Assembly (NCBI RefSeq): GCF_000023285.1 | Contig: NC_013162.1 | Location: 434,001-498,000 of the forward strand | Reading direction: 5' to 3' | From: Capnocytophaga ochracea DSM 7271 | Lineage (GTDB): Bacteria > Bacteroidota > Bacteroidia > Flavobacteriales > Flavobacteriaceae | DNA length: 64,000 nt | Shown here: piece after piece, positions 46,721 through 55,700 of the stretch | Layout: every line of letters begins with the position of its first letter | Position numbering within the stretch: the first letter of the stretch is position 1 | Position numbers and translations under genes: made by a program | Notes under the pieces: model-generated | What the model saw: only the letters and a program-made list of their open reading frames with translations | The model's database searches: none | Told to the model about the DNA's origin: nothing

Positions 46721-48613
46721 TTAACTCATTAATAATTCCCACTCGGTCATTAAATCTTCCAACTGCTGTTTTTTCTGTTCGTATTCCTTGTAAAAAGCAT
46801 CGTTCTGTACGCCTTGTCCCATCTGCTCATTCATCGCTTTAAGCGCTTCTTCAAGAGCGGTAATGTTCTTCTCTATCTTGTTGAGCTTATTCTGAATGGC
46901 TTTCTGCTGTTTCTGTTCCTCAAACGAGAGTTTTTCTTCTTTCTGCGGTTCTTTTTCTACCTGTACAGGAGTGCTTTTGCTCTGCTGTTCTATCTCTCTA
47001 AAATTAACGGCAGCACGTTGTTCGAGGAAGAAATCGATGTCCCCAAGATATTCTTTCAGATGTTTGTTCTTAAACTCGTATACCTTATCGGTGAGCCCTT
47101 GCAAGAAATCGCGGTCGTGCGACACAATAATGAGCGTCCCTTCAAATTGCTGTAAGGCTTGTTTGAGTACGTTCTTCGATTTGATATCCAAGTGGTTCGT
47201 AGGCTCGTCCATCACCATTACGTTAAAGTCCGAAAGGAGCATCTTTGCCAATGCCAAACGGTTGCGCTCCCCTCCCGAAAGTACTTTCACTTTCTTGTCT
47301 ACCTCATCGCCACGGAAGAGAAAAGCCCCAAGTATATCGCGTATTTTAGTGCGATTGCTGTCGTTAGCTGCATTAAACATCGTATCAAGCACGGTGAGTT
47401 CTCCATCTAAGTAGTCGGCTTGGTTCTGAGCAAAGTAAGCCAACTGTACATTGTGCCCCAGCCTGATAGTTCCTTCATAGGGTATTTCGCCCACTATCAT
47501 CTTGGCGAGGGTCGTTTTCCCCTGTCCGTTTTGTCCCACAAAAGCTACTTTGCTGCCTCGTTCTATAAGCAAACTCACGTGGCTGAGCACCTCTTTTTCA
47601 CCATAACTTTTCGATACATCGTCTATTTCCAGCACCACCTTCCCTGGCGTTACCGATACGGGGAAACGCACGTTCATCACCGCATTGTCTTCCTCGTCTA
47701 CCTCTATGCGCTCTATCTTGTCCAACTTCTTGATAAGCGACTGTGCCATTGAGGCTTTGGTAGCTTTGGCGCGGAATTTTTCGATGAGCTTTTCAGTGTG
47801 TTGTATCTTCTTTTCTTGGTTCTTTTGTGAGGCGAGTTGCAGTTCGCGCATCTCTTTTCTCAGTTCCAAAAACTGAGTGTAAGGCTTCGGGTAATCGTAT
47901 ATTTTGCCTATCGAAATCTCAATCGTCCGATTGGTCACATTGTCTAAAAACATTCTGTCGTGCGATACAATTACCACCGCCCCGCTATAAGTAGAGAGGA
48001 ACTGTTCTAACCAAATAATCGACTCTATATCCAAGTGGTTCGTAGGCTCGTCCAATAGCAATATATCGTTGTTCTGCAACAGCAGTTTTGCCAACTCTAT
48101 ACGCATACGCCACCCGCCCGAAAAGCTGTCGGTGAGCTTGTCGAAATCAGTCCGCTCAAAGCCCAACCCCAATAGCACTTTCTCGGTTTCTCCTTGGTAT
48201 TGGTATCCCCCTATAAGGTCAAAACGATGCGTATAGTCGCTGAGTTTATCAAGCAAATCGTGGTACGCCTCGCTCTCGTAATCAGTGCGGGTTTCTATCT
48301 GGTGATGAATATCGTCCAACTGACGTTCCAAAGCCTTAATCTCAGTAAATGCCTGATAGGCTTCTTCCAAAATGGTACGTCCTTTCACAAAATCAATATC
48401 CTGTTTCAGAAATCCGATGCGTACATCTTTATCGGTAGCAATGCCTCCGGTATCGGGTTTAAGTTCGCGTGAAAGCAATTTGAGCATCGTCGATTTCCCC
48501 GCTCCGTTCTTGCCAATAAGCCCCACACGGTCGCCCGCATTCAGCATAAAAGCAACGTCCTCAAAGAGGTACTCGCCCTGAAAAGAAACAGATAGGTTGT
48601 GAACGTTCAGCAT
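46721..48613 (-). CDS. ABC-F family ATP-binding protein
   Basis: The start at 48613 gives 630 residues; the ATG at 48646 lies within the promoter and is rejected. Two ABC domains are present (Walker A GKNGAGKST and GQNGQGKTT; signatures SFSGGWRMR and LSGGERNR; Walker B LLLDEPTNHLD and VMDEPTNHLD). They are joined by a charged linker of about 80 residues, and a C-terminal coiled coil follows. There are no membrane segments. ABC-F proteins act on ribosomes rather than in transport. It is the first gene of an operon that continues into the SGNH/MBOAT pair. Confidence 0.9.
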   Translation of the reverse strand: MLNVHNLSVSFQGEYLFEDVAFMLNAGDRVGLIGKNGAGKSTMLKLLSRELKPDTGGIATDKDVRIGFLKQDIDFVKGRTILEEAYQAFTEIKALERQLDDIHHQIETRTDYESEAYHDLLDKLSDYTHRFDLIGGYQYQGETEKVLLGLGFERTDFDKLTDSFSGGWRMRIELAKLLLQNNDILLLDEPTNHLDIESIIWLEQFLSTYSGAVVIVSHDRMFLDNVTNRTIEISIGKIYDYPKPYTQFLELRKEMRELQLASQKNQEKKIQHTEKLIEKFRAKATKASMAQSLIKKLDKIERIEVDEEDNAVMNVRFPVSVTPGKVVLEIDDVSKSYGEKEVLSHVSLLIERGSKVAFVGQNGQGKTTLAKMIVGEIPYEGTIRLGHNVQLAYFAQNQADYLDGELTVLDTMFNAANDSNRTKIRDILGAFLFRGDEVDKKVKVLSGGERNRLALAKMLLSDFNVMVMDEPTNHLDIKSKNVLKQALQQFEGTLIIVSHDRDFLQGLTDKVYEFKNKHLKEYLGDIDFFLEQRAAVNFREIEQQSKSTPVQVEKEPQKEEKLSFEEQKQQKAIQNKLNKIEKNITALEEALKAMNEQMGQGVQNDAFYKEYEQKKQQLEDLMTEWELLMS

Positions 48614-48635
48614 ATGATATTCGTTATTCCGGGCG

Positions 48636-48665
48636 CAAAAGTACAAAACTATAAGTAATTAGCAA
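48636..48665 (-). promoter_or_regulatory. Promoter of the ABC-F/SGNH/MBOAT operon
   Basis: On the minus strand TTG (48663-48665, in TTGCTAATT) and TACTTTTG (48636-48643) are 19 bases apart. Confidence 0.8.
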
Positions 48666-48779
48666 TAAATAATGCCTAATTATTAGGTAAAATCAGTACA
48701 ACCCTTCACAAAAAATCCCCAATCACTAAAATCAAATCTCAAAATTCACAGCATTTTTCACTGCCTTACCTTCACCCAC

Positions 48780-49330
48780 CGCTCATTATCTCTTCATTCA
48801 TCACCCTGTCTTTCTTCACCTTTCCGTCACCACATTCCCCTTTTTCCGTCATACTCTCCCCTAGTGCCTATGGCCTAAGGCCTAGTGCCTCTTCCTCTTT
48901 CTTTCGCCTCGAAACCCCGTTTTTAACATTTTTCGCCTTGTTTTATTATGCTATGAATCAACTTTTTACATACCCTTTCTATACCAATCGTCCAAGATTC
49001 GTATAAGCTTCCTATAAGCTCTCTATAAGCTACCCCCACCCTTCTCATAGCCTTTTTTCATCAAAATTCCTCTCAGCCCTCTTCCGTTCTTCTCCGTTTC
49101 CTTCCGATAGCTCAGATATGTCACTTTTGCGGTATACACTTTGCCAAAGTTTTTGCCTATGCGGCTCGCACCTTTGGCAAAGTTAATCCTTTTCGCTGGC
49201 GCGTTTCTTGTAGCCTCCATCTCATTTGCTAATTTCCAAATTTTCTCATTTCCAAATTTGCTAATTCCCCCTGCCAGTGTGGCTCGCACCTCATTTCCAA
49301 ATTTCCAAATTTGTCCATTTGCTAATTACT
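48780..49330 (+). repeat. Full-length dispersed intergenic repeat (copy C)
   Basis: The modules are in the same order as copy B: near-palindrome (48860-48889), CCTCGAAACCCCG block (about 48906), core (48980-49031), C/T-rich block (49033-49100), CTAATTTC/CCAAATTT octamers (49224-49266), hairpin GTGTG-GCT-CGCAC (about 49277-49289) and a second octamer tract up to the promoter. An additional inverted repeat (49138-49183) is inserted. The rest of the 756-base gap shows no gene. Confidence 0.85.
49138..49183. repeat. CTTTGCCAAAGG inverted repeat inside copy C
   Basis: The arms ACTTTGCCAAAG (from 49138) and CTTTGGCAAAGT (to 49183) enclose a loop with GCGGCTCGCACC, as in the element at 22904-22971. 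Neither strand has a T tract after the hairpin here, so it is not an obvious terminator. Confidence 0.75.
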
Positions 49331-49341
49331 TCGTACCTTTG
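49311..49341 (+). promoter_or_regulatory. Promoter of the DUF1599 gene
   Basis: TTG (49311-49313) and TACCTTTG (49334-49341) are 20 bases apart, at the end of repeat copy C. It shows that the ATG at 49277 is not the start. Confidence 0.75.
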
Positions 49342-49369
49342 CACTTTCATTACCTATCACCTAATTAAA

Positions 49370-49915
49370 ATGAACACTCTTAAACAATATAACACGGTTA
49401 TTGAACAATGCCGTAGGCTCTTTATCAACAAGATGAAAGACTATGGCTGTGCCTGGCGTATCTTGCGCCTCCCTTCTCTTACTGACCAGATTCTCATCAA
49501 AGCACAACGCATTCGAGGGCTACAAGAGAATACCGAGCATAAAATCGATGAAGACGAGACAGCCGAGTTTATAGGCATCATCAACTACGCCCTGATGGCT
49601 CTTATTCAAATAGATAAAGGAGTAGCTACCCAACCCGACCTTAGTCTCGAAGAGGCAACGGCTCTATACGACGCCAAAGTTGCCGAAGCACGCTCCCTTA
49701 TGGAAGCTAAAAACCACGATTATGGCGAGGTGTGGCGCGAAATGCGGGTGAGCTCTCTTACCGACCTTATCCTGCAAAAGCTCTTGCGTGTAAAACAAAT
49801 TGAAGATAATAAAGGAAAAACATTAGTAAGTGAAGGTATTGATGCTAATTATCAAGATATGATAAACTATGCAGTGTTTGCTCTCATACATTTAAACAAT
49901 CAACATAACAACTAA
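49370..49915 (+). CDS. DUF1599 domain protein (MazG-like fold)
   Basis: The 181-residue protein has two internal repeats: MKDYGCAWRILRLPSLTDQI (about residues 22-41) and the matching KNHDYGEVWREMRVSSLTDL (about 120-139). Both are followed by KxxRVKQIE-type helices. This matches DUF1599, a family predicted to be an all-alpha nucleotide pyrophosphatase-like or nucleotide-modification protein; activity is not established. It lies 12 bases ahead of the DoxX-like gene and is probably co-transcribed with it and xerD. Confidence 0.85.
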   Translation: MNTLKQYNTVIEQCRRLFINKMKDYGCAWRILRLPSLTDQILIKAQRIRGLQENTEHKIDEDETAEFIGIINYALMALIQIDKGVATQPDLSLEEATALYDAKVAEARSLMEAKNHDYGEVWREMRVSSLTDLILQKLLRVKQIEDNKGKTLVSEGIDANYQDMINYAVFALIHLNNQHNN

Positions 49916-49927
49916 ATAACAACTTAT

Positions 49928-51010
49928 ATGAAATATCTTATCCAGCTTTGTCGCATATTATTAGGTGTTACTTTTATCATCAGTGGAATGATAAAACTCA
50001 ATGACCCAATGGGCTTTTCATTTAAATTGGAAGACTATTTTGCTCCCGATGTGCTCAATATGCCTTTTTTTGTACCATACACTTTAACTTTTGCCATTTT
50101 GGTATGTATTTTCGAAGTAGTTTTGGGGGTAACCTTATTGGTAGGCTATAAAAAGAAGCTCACTTTGTGGCTTTTGCTGGCTATGTTAGTATTCTTCGGC
50201 TTCCTCACCTTCTATTCGGCTTATTTTCACAAAGTAACTGATTGTGGTTGTTTTGGTGATGCTATCAAATTTACACCTTGGCAATCGTTTACCAAAGATA
50301 TGGTACTATTAGTTTTAGCTCTCATCGTCTTTTGGGGGCAAAAATATGTACAACCCATTACCAAAGGCAATTTACCTTTATTAATTACAGTAATCTCTGT
50401 GCTTTTCTGCATATGCTTTGTATATTACGTGTACAATCACTTACCCATAAAAGATTTTCGCCCATATAAGATAGGAACAAATATCCCCAAAGGTATGGAA
50501 TTACCGCCCAATGCCGTTACTTATTATTGGACTTTCAAAGTAAACGGCAAAGAAAAAGTGATTGTAACTAAAGATGCAAGTTTCCCAAAAGTAGATGGTG
50601 AATATGTAAGCTCTACCTCTACTACCGAATTGCCTCCTATACACGATTTTTATATTCAAGATAAAGATAGAGAAACAGACTATTTGCCACAATTTATGGC
50701 AGAAGAAAAGCTCTTGATGGTAGTTTCTTATCGCCTCGACCTTGCTAACCAAGAGGCTTTTAAGGCTATCAAAACAGTAACCGATAAAGCTCTTAAAAAC
50801 GGTTATACCGTGATAGGTCTTACCTCACAAATGGAGAAAGCTCCTTATATTGTAAAGAAATACGAACTCAATTTCAACTTTTATTATAACGATGCTACTA
50901 CCCTCAAAACAATGATACGTTCTAATCCTGGACTTATAGTGCTTTCCAAGGGTACTATCATCGATAAAAAGCATTATAACGACAGCGAAAAATTACCAAT
51001 TGATAAATAA
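49928..51010 (+). CDS. DoxX-like membrane protein with C-terminal thioredoxin-like domain (BT_3928 family)
   Basis: The 360-residue protein has four N-terminal transmembrane helices of the DoxX/MauE type (LLGVTFIISGMIKLNDPMGF, residues about 11-30). The conserved DCGCFGDAIKFTPW lies in a loop (about 105-118). A further helix at about 145-170 and a soluble C-terminal domain (about 200-360) are probably periplasmic and thioredoxin-like but lack a CxxC. The Cys pair in DCGCFGD suggests a redox role. It lies between the DUF1599 gene and xerD. Confidence 0.8.
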   Translation: MKYLIQLCRILLGVTFIISGMIKLNDPMGFSFKLEDYFAPDVLNMPFFVPYTLTFAILVCIFEVVLGVTLLVGYKKKLTLWLLLAMLVFFGFLTFYSAYFHKVTDCGCFGDAIKFTPWQSFTKDMVLLVLALIVFWGQKYVQPITKGNLPLLITVISVLFCICFVYYVYNHLPIKDFRPYKIGTNIPKGMELPPNAVTYYWTFKVNGKEKVIVTKDASFPKVDGEYVSSTSTTELPPIHDFYIQDKDRETDYLPQFMAEEKLLMVVSYRLDLANQEAFKAIKTVTDKALKNGYTVIGLTSQMEKAPYIVKKYELNFNFYYNDATTLKTMIRSNPGLIVLSKGTIIDKKHYNDSEKLPIDK

Positions 51011-51044
51011 CATACCTTTTACTCACATTTCTAGCTATCGCTGG

Positions 51045-51072
51045 TTTTACCTTTTATCTCTTATCTTTTACC
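51045..51072 (+). repeat. Heptamer tract directly before xerD
   Basis: Four consecutive heptamers TTTTACC, TTTTATC, TCTTATC, TTTTACC end 7 bases before the xerD start. Related tracts occur at 34270-34297, 43557-43583 and, on the minus strand, before recJ (1448-1468). Confidence 0.7.
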
Positions 51073-51079
51073 TAAAAAC

Positions 51080-51991
51080 GTGTGGCGTAAAGTAAATACC
51101 GATTATCAGAATTATTTGCGATTACAACGTGGTTTATCGCAGAATACTGTTGTGTCTTATGGCTTAGATATTGAGAAACTCATAGGGTATTTGGAAAAAT
51201 ACAATATCACTGAACCCCCCGATACTATTCAAGTAGATACCTTGCGCCAGTTCGTATACGAAGTTTCCAAAGAACTCAACGCACGTTCACAAGCCCGACT
51301 CATATCGGCTTTAAAGAGTTTTTTTAAGTTTATGATTTCTGAGAAAGGACGTGAAGACTTTCCTATGAGCCTTATCGACAGCCCTAAAATAGGCGTGAAA
51401 CTCCCCGATACACTTTCCTTAAAAGAAATAGATGCTATGCTCGCCTCTATAGACCTCAGCACCGATGAGGGGCATCGTAATAAAGCTATTATAGAAACGC
51501 TTTACGGTTGTGGATTGCGAGTGTCGGAATTGGTCTCTCTCCGTCTATCCGACTTGTTTTTTGAAGAAGATTTCATTAGAGTAATGGGGAAAGGTAGTAA
51601 ACAGCGCTTAGTGCCTATTGAAAGCTATACGCAGAAACAAATTAACAATTATATCAATAACCAGCGCAAACAATTAAAGATAGCAAAAGGTCACGAAGAT
51701 TACGTTTTCCTAAACAGAAGAGGGAAACAACTTACTCGCGCAATGATATTTACTATTGTAAGACAAGTAGCTGAAAACATAGGATTACAGAAGACCATTA
51801 GCCCACATACTTTCAGACATTCTTTTGCAACACACCTATTGGAGAACGGTGCGAATCTGCGTGCCATACAGATGATGTTAGGTCACGAGAATATTACTAC
51901 CACAGAAATATACGTACACGTAGAGAAGTCATATTTGAGGGAAGCTTTGGTGAAATACCACCCACGCCATAAAATGAGCTTTACCCAATAG
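51080..51991 (+). CDS. xerD: Site-specific tyrosine recombinase XerD
   Basis: The 303-residue protein has the SAM-like core-binding N-terminal domain (LRLQRGLSQNTVVSYGLD) and the complete tyrosine-recombinase active site: Arg147 (CGLRVSEL), Lys171 (MGKGSKQR), His243 and Arg246 (SPHTFRHS), His269 (MLGHENI) and nucleophile Tyr278 (TEIYVHV). XerD resolves chromosome dimers at dif with XerC. The start codon is GTG. The length and motifs are typical of chromosomal XerD, and no integrated element flanks it, so a housekeeping role is likely. Confidence 0.92.
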   Translation: MWRKVNTDYQNYLRLQRGLSQNTVVSYGLDIEKLIGYLEKYNITEPPDTIQVDTLRQFVYEVSKELNARSQARLISALKSFFKFMISEKGREDFPMSLIDSPKIGVKLPDTLSLKEIDAMLASIDLSTDEGHRNKAIIETLYGCGLRVSELVSLRLSDLFFEEDFIRVMGKGSKQRLVPIESYTQKQINNYINNQRKQLKIAKGHEDYVFLNRRGKQLTRAMIFTIVRQVAENIGLQKTISPHTFRHSFATHLLENGANLRAIQMMLGHENITTTEIYVHVEKSYLREALVKYHPRHKMSFTQ

Positions 51992-52053
51992 CCTATTACG
52001 TCATCACTCTATTACAAACAGATGAGTGAAGTTTTATCTTATTAGTTTTTTAA

Positions 52054-52431
52054 CTATAGGTCTTCAAAATCAAGGTCTTTGTAAACACCATTACTATTGC
52101 TTACGCCTTCCAAGCGTTCATTGTAATAGTTCTTTTTAAAGTCTTTTTGATGACGTTCAGAAATTACCTCCTCTCCTTTTTCATCAAAAACATAGTTAGT
52201 CATTTCGTTTAAAATATCTTTAAACATTTCAAAATCCTCTTTATACAGATAGATTTTGTGCTTTTTGTAATGAAAAGAACCATCATCGTGAGTAAACTTC
52301 TTACTTTCGGTAATAGTCAAGTAATAATCATTAGCACGCGTTGCTCTTACATCAAAAAAATAGGTGCGTCTGCCTGCTCTTAAAACTTTTGAGAATATCT
52401 CCTCATTGTCTAATATTTCTTTTTCTTCCAT
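52054..52431 (-). CDS. DUF3276 / PUR-domain nucleic-acid-binding protein
   Basis: The 125-residue acidic protein contains the PUR repeat pattern EEIFSKVLRAGRRTYFFDVRATRANDYYLTIT...SFHYKKHKIYLYKEDFEMFKDIL. The family is the bacterial version of Pur-alpha and binds single-stranded nucleic acid. Its promoter has a GACTTTTG variant of the -7 element. Confidence 0.9.
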   Translation of the reverse strand: MEEKEILDNEEIFSKVLRAGRRTYFFDVRATRANDYYLTITESKKFTHDDGSFHYKKHKIYLYKEDFEMFKDILNEMTNYVFDEKGEEVISERHQKDFKKNYYNERLEGVSNSNGVYKDLDFEDL

Positions 52432-52464
52432 CGTTATGTACGTATTTTTAAATCATTCTGTCGG

Positions 52465-52495
52465 CAAAAGTCTTCATTTTTTATAGCAAGTGCAA
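52465..52495 (-). promoter_or_regulatory. Promoter of the PUR-domain gene
   Basis: On the minus strand TTG (52493-52495) and GACTTTTG (52465-52472) are 20 bases apart. The first base of the -7 element departs from T. Confidence 0.5.
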
Positions 52496-52712
52496 ATATT
52501 TATAGTATGAATTTTACTTTATTTCCTTATTTTAGTATAATTTTAAGGTTTCACACTTGAAAAAGACTACTAACCATAATTTTATCAAAAGAATATCACT
52601 TAAAATTTACCAATTAACTTCGCCAACACCTTCTCCTTCATCTTAGCTTCGCTTTACCTTCGTCTTAGGTTCAAATAAGCCCTTTCTTTCAGCCTAATTA
52701 GGCACTACTTCC

Positions 52713-55700
52713 TTATCCTATTACGACTTCTCTCCCTTCAACTACTATTTCAAAATCTCCTTCCGGACGCTCTTTTACGTATTGTATTTTACGAATTTTG
52801 GTGAGGTAACTGTGCTGTGCAATGGCACGCTTCTCGTCATCGGCGATAACGGATACAATTTCACGTTCAGGATAAGTGAGCAATAACAAAAAATCTAACT
52901 GACCATAATCATTGGTGATATGCAAAATACGCGCTTTTTCGGGCAGTGAATGCACAAGTTCGTGATAATGTTCGCGATGCTGCTGGTAATCTTCTTTTAC
53001 AGCGCGCACTACGTAATTTTCCTTGTATAAATAGTTTAAAAACAGTTTCTTTTTTAGGTAATCCACTCCTTCCAATCGCTTGCGCAAGGCGAGGAATTGC
53101 TGGCGGTAGAAAGCGCCTATCTGTTTGGCTCGTTCGCGCGGAGTATTGCCAAAACGCTCATCGTTAGGAGCTATGGGTTCGCCTACTACTACCGTAATAG
53201 CACCGTCATAAACAATTATATCGTCTTTGGGTTGCACTTCCGAACAACCGTGAATATACACGGGCACAAGAGGCGTTTGGAAAAGTTCGGCTATCAGGAA
53301 AGCGCCTTTGTGAAAACGGTGTATCTGGTTACTTTCGGAACGTTTGCCCTCTGGGAAAATCATTACTGAAATACCATTTTTCAAGTTCTTTTCGAATAAA
53401 GGCATTCCTTTTTCTATGCCTTCAGAAACAGGAAAAAAGCCCATTGACTGTACATAACGTCCAAATACTACCGAGTTATACACCCAATCGTTTACCATAT
53501 AGCTGATGCGATGTGTGAAGAGCCCTATAGCTAAGGTATCAAGCCACGAGGTATGATTGGAAATTACTACCGAAGGAGTTGTAAGCTGTATATGGCGTGG
53601 GTTTTCTACCTTTTTGCGCACAAAAAGATTGGCATAAAGCACTGATGTAGTGAGCGAAGCTGCTAAACGTCTGAGCCACATAGTACGTTTAGGAGTAATT
53701 TTGGCAAGCAGCCAACCTATATTGGAGAGAATAATAGACGATAATGCGTAATAGGTAATTAGCAGTATGGATTGCACTAAAAGACGCAAACTCACCGGAG
53801 AACGCCCCTTATCAGGACGGCGAAAGATACAAAACTTAAATATCGTAGGGTAAAATACAAAAGTTATTGCCAAAGCAGTGAAAATACCTATCACAGATAC
53901 CGATGCAATTGACTTTAAGGCAGGGTGTTTCGCAAAAATAAGCGTACCGATAGCCAAAAAAGTAGTAATAGAGGCTAAAAGCACCGACACTTTGTACACA
54001 GGAAGTTCGTTTTTACCATCGGTATAGTCTTTTTGCAATGCACAGGTCATAAAAATACTAAAATCTACCGAATGCCCTAATACCAAAGTGCAAACAATCA
54101 TACTAAACACATTGAACTCTATGCCAAAAAAGTTCATCAGAGCAGAAGTAACTATCCCTGTAACTCCAATAGGAATAAGAGTGAGTAACACCAACTCTAT
54201 CCGCTTGAAGAACAAGAGCAGTATGAGGAAAATAGCGATAGACGAATAGTTTACTAACAGCAATATATCGTCTTTGAGTTTACCTAAGAACGTTTCGCTC
54301 AAATTCTTACGGTCGATAACAACGGTAGGCGTGTGTTTTTCTACTGAATAGATAAAAGGATCACGCTCGGCAACAGTGAGCTTTACGAGATTGGCAATGG
54401 TATAAAAACCTTCTTTTTCGGTAATAAAATCTTCTAACGGAATGGCTGAAAGCGCTTTATAAGCATCGAGGTTGTTTATCACTTCAAAATCACCTGCTAT
54501 ACTTTGGTAGAAAGGTGCATAAGTTTCTTCTTTAAAACCGACCTCATTTCCTTTTCCTATCAGTTGTTGTTTTAGAAATTGCTGTCTTTCGGCATTCCAA
54601 AAATCTTTCCATCGTTGCAATCGAGCTTCTTGTTCTTTTTTAGGCAATACAATCCCTCCGATAGAACTAAATTGCTTGATACTATCGTGTGCTTTATAAC
54701 CTTGCAACTGCTGATATAGTATATAATTGCGCTCTAAAGCCTCCTCTAACGAATTGCCATAAGCAGCGGCATAAAGTGATTTGTATTCGCTATCGGTGAT
54801 GTTCTCTAATTGATGCTCAGCTGCCTTATAACGTTCGTTGATATAGTTGATATTGGCAATATCACCATTGAAACGGACATTATGAAAAGTAAAACAACTC
54901 ACCACTATCAGCAGTAAGCAAGCGCCTACTACCCACTTGTTGTGATGAAATGGATAAGCCCCTATACGATCTAAAAAGGTTTTGCGCACCTCGATAGTGC
55001 GATTGCCACGATAGAAATGAGGCACGAGCACCAATGACAATATAGCTGATACCATTATGCCCACGAAAGCAAACACGCCTAAATCTTGCATTACCTCGGA
55101 ATGCACAAAGAGCAAACAGAGGAATGAAATAGCGGTAGTGATACTGCTGAGCAAGATAGGCACGGTTACAGCACGGTACAATTCGGCAGTGTTTTTAGCT
55201 ACCTTGTAATGAGTGAGGATATGTAGTGAATAGTCGATAGTAACTCCCAAGAGTACCGCTCCTAAACTGATAGAAATTGCAGAAATACTGCCTTTGAGCA
55301 CATAGAGTGTTGCCAAAGCTGAGAGCACCCCAAAAGCTGAAGGGATAAAAGCGATAAATGGAATATAGACACTTCGATAAAAGAAGACAAGTAATAAATA
55401 AAGTGCTGATAGTGAAATGAGTACCGTGGTGAGGATATCGGTTTTGATTTGAGAGGCGTTGCTCACCGAGATAAAGGGAGCTCCAAAAAAATCTACGCGT
55501 ACTTTCCCTTGATACTGGGCGTTGAGATGGTCTTGCAACTCGTCTAACCCTGCGACGAAAGCGGCATTGTGCTCGCTATCGTTGCCATCGTACTTAGGGT
55601 TGATAAAGAAGAGTATATGTTGCTCGTCGTTAGTAGTGAGGAAACCATTGGCAATCTTAAAATCGTTGCCGGTATTGAGCTCTTGGAGTTTGCGCAAACC

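Noticed and set aside
49023-49289. A reverse-strand 88-codon frame
   Set aside because: It lies completely within the dispersed repeat copy C and across a perfect inverted repeat. The corresponding regions of copies B and D do not keep a frame.
51080-51991. Integrase of a mobile element
   Set aside because: The gene has full-length XerD features, no direct-repeat attachment sites or cargo genes flank it, and housekeeping genes surround it.
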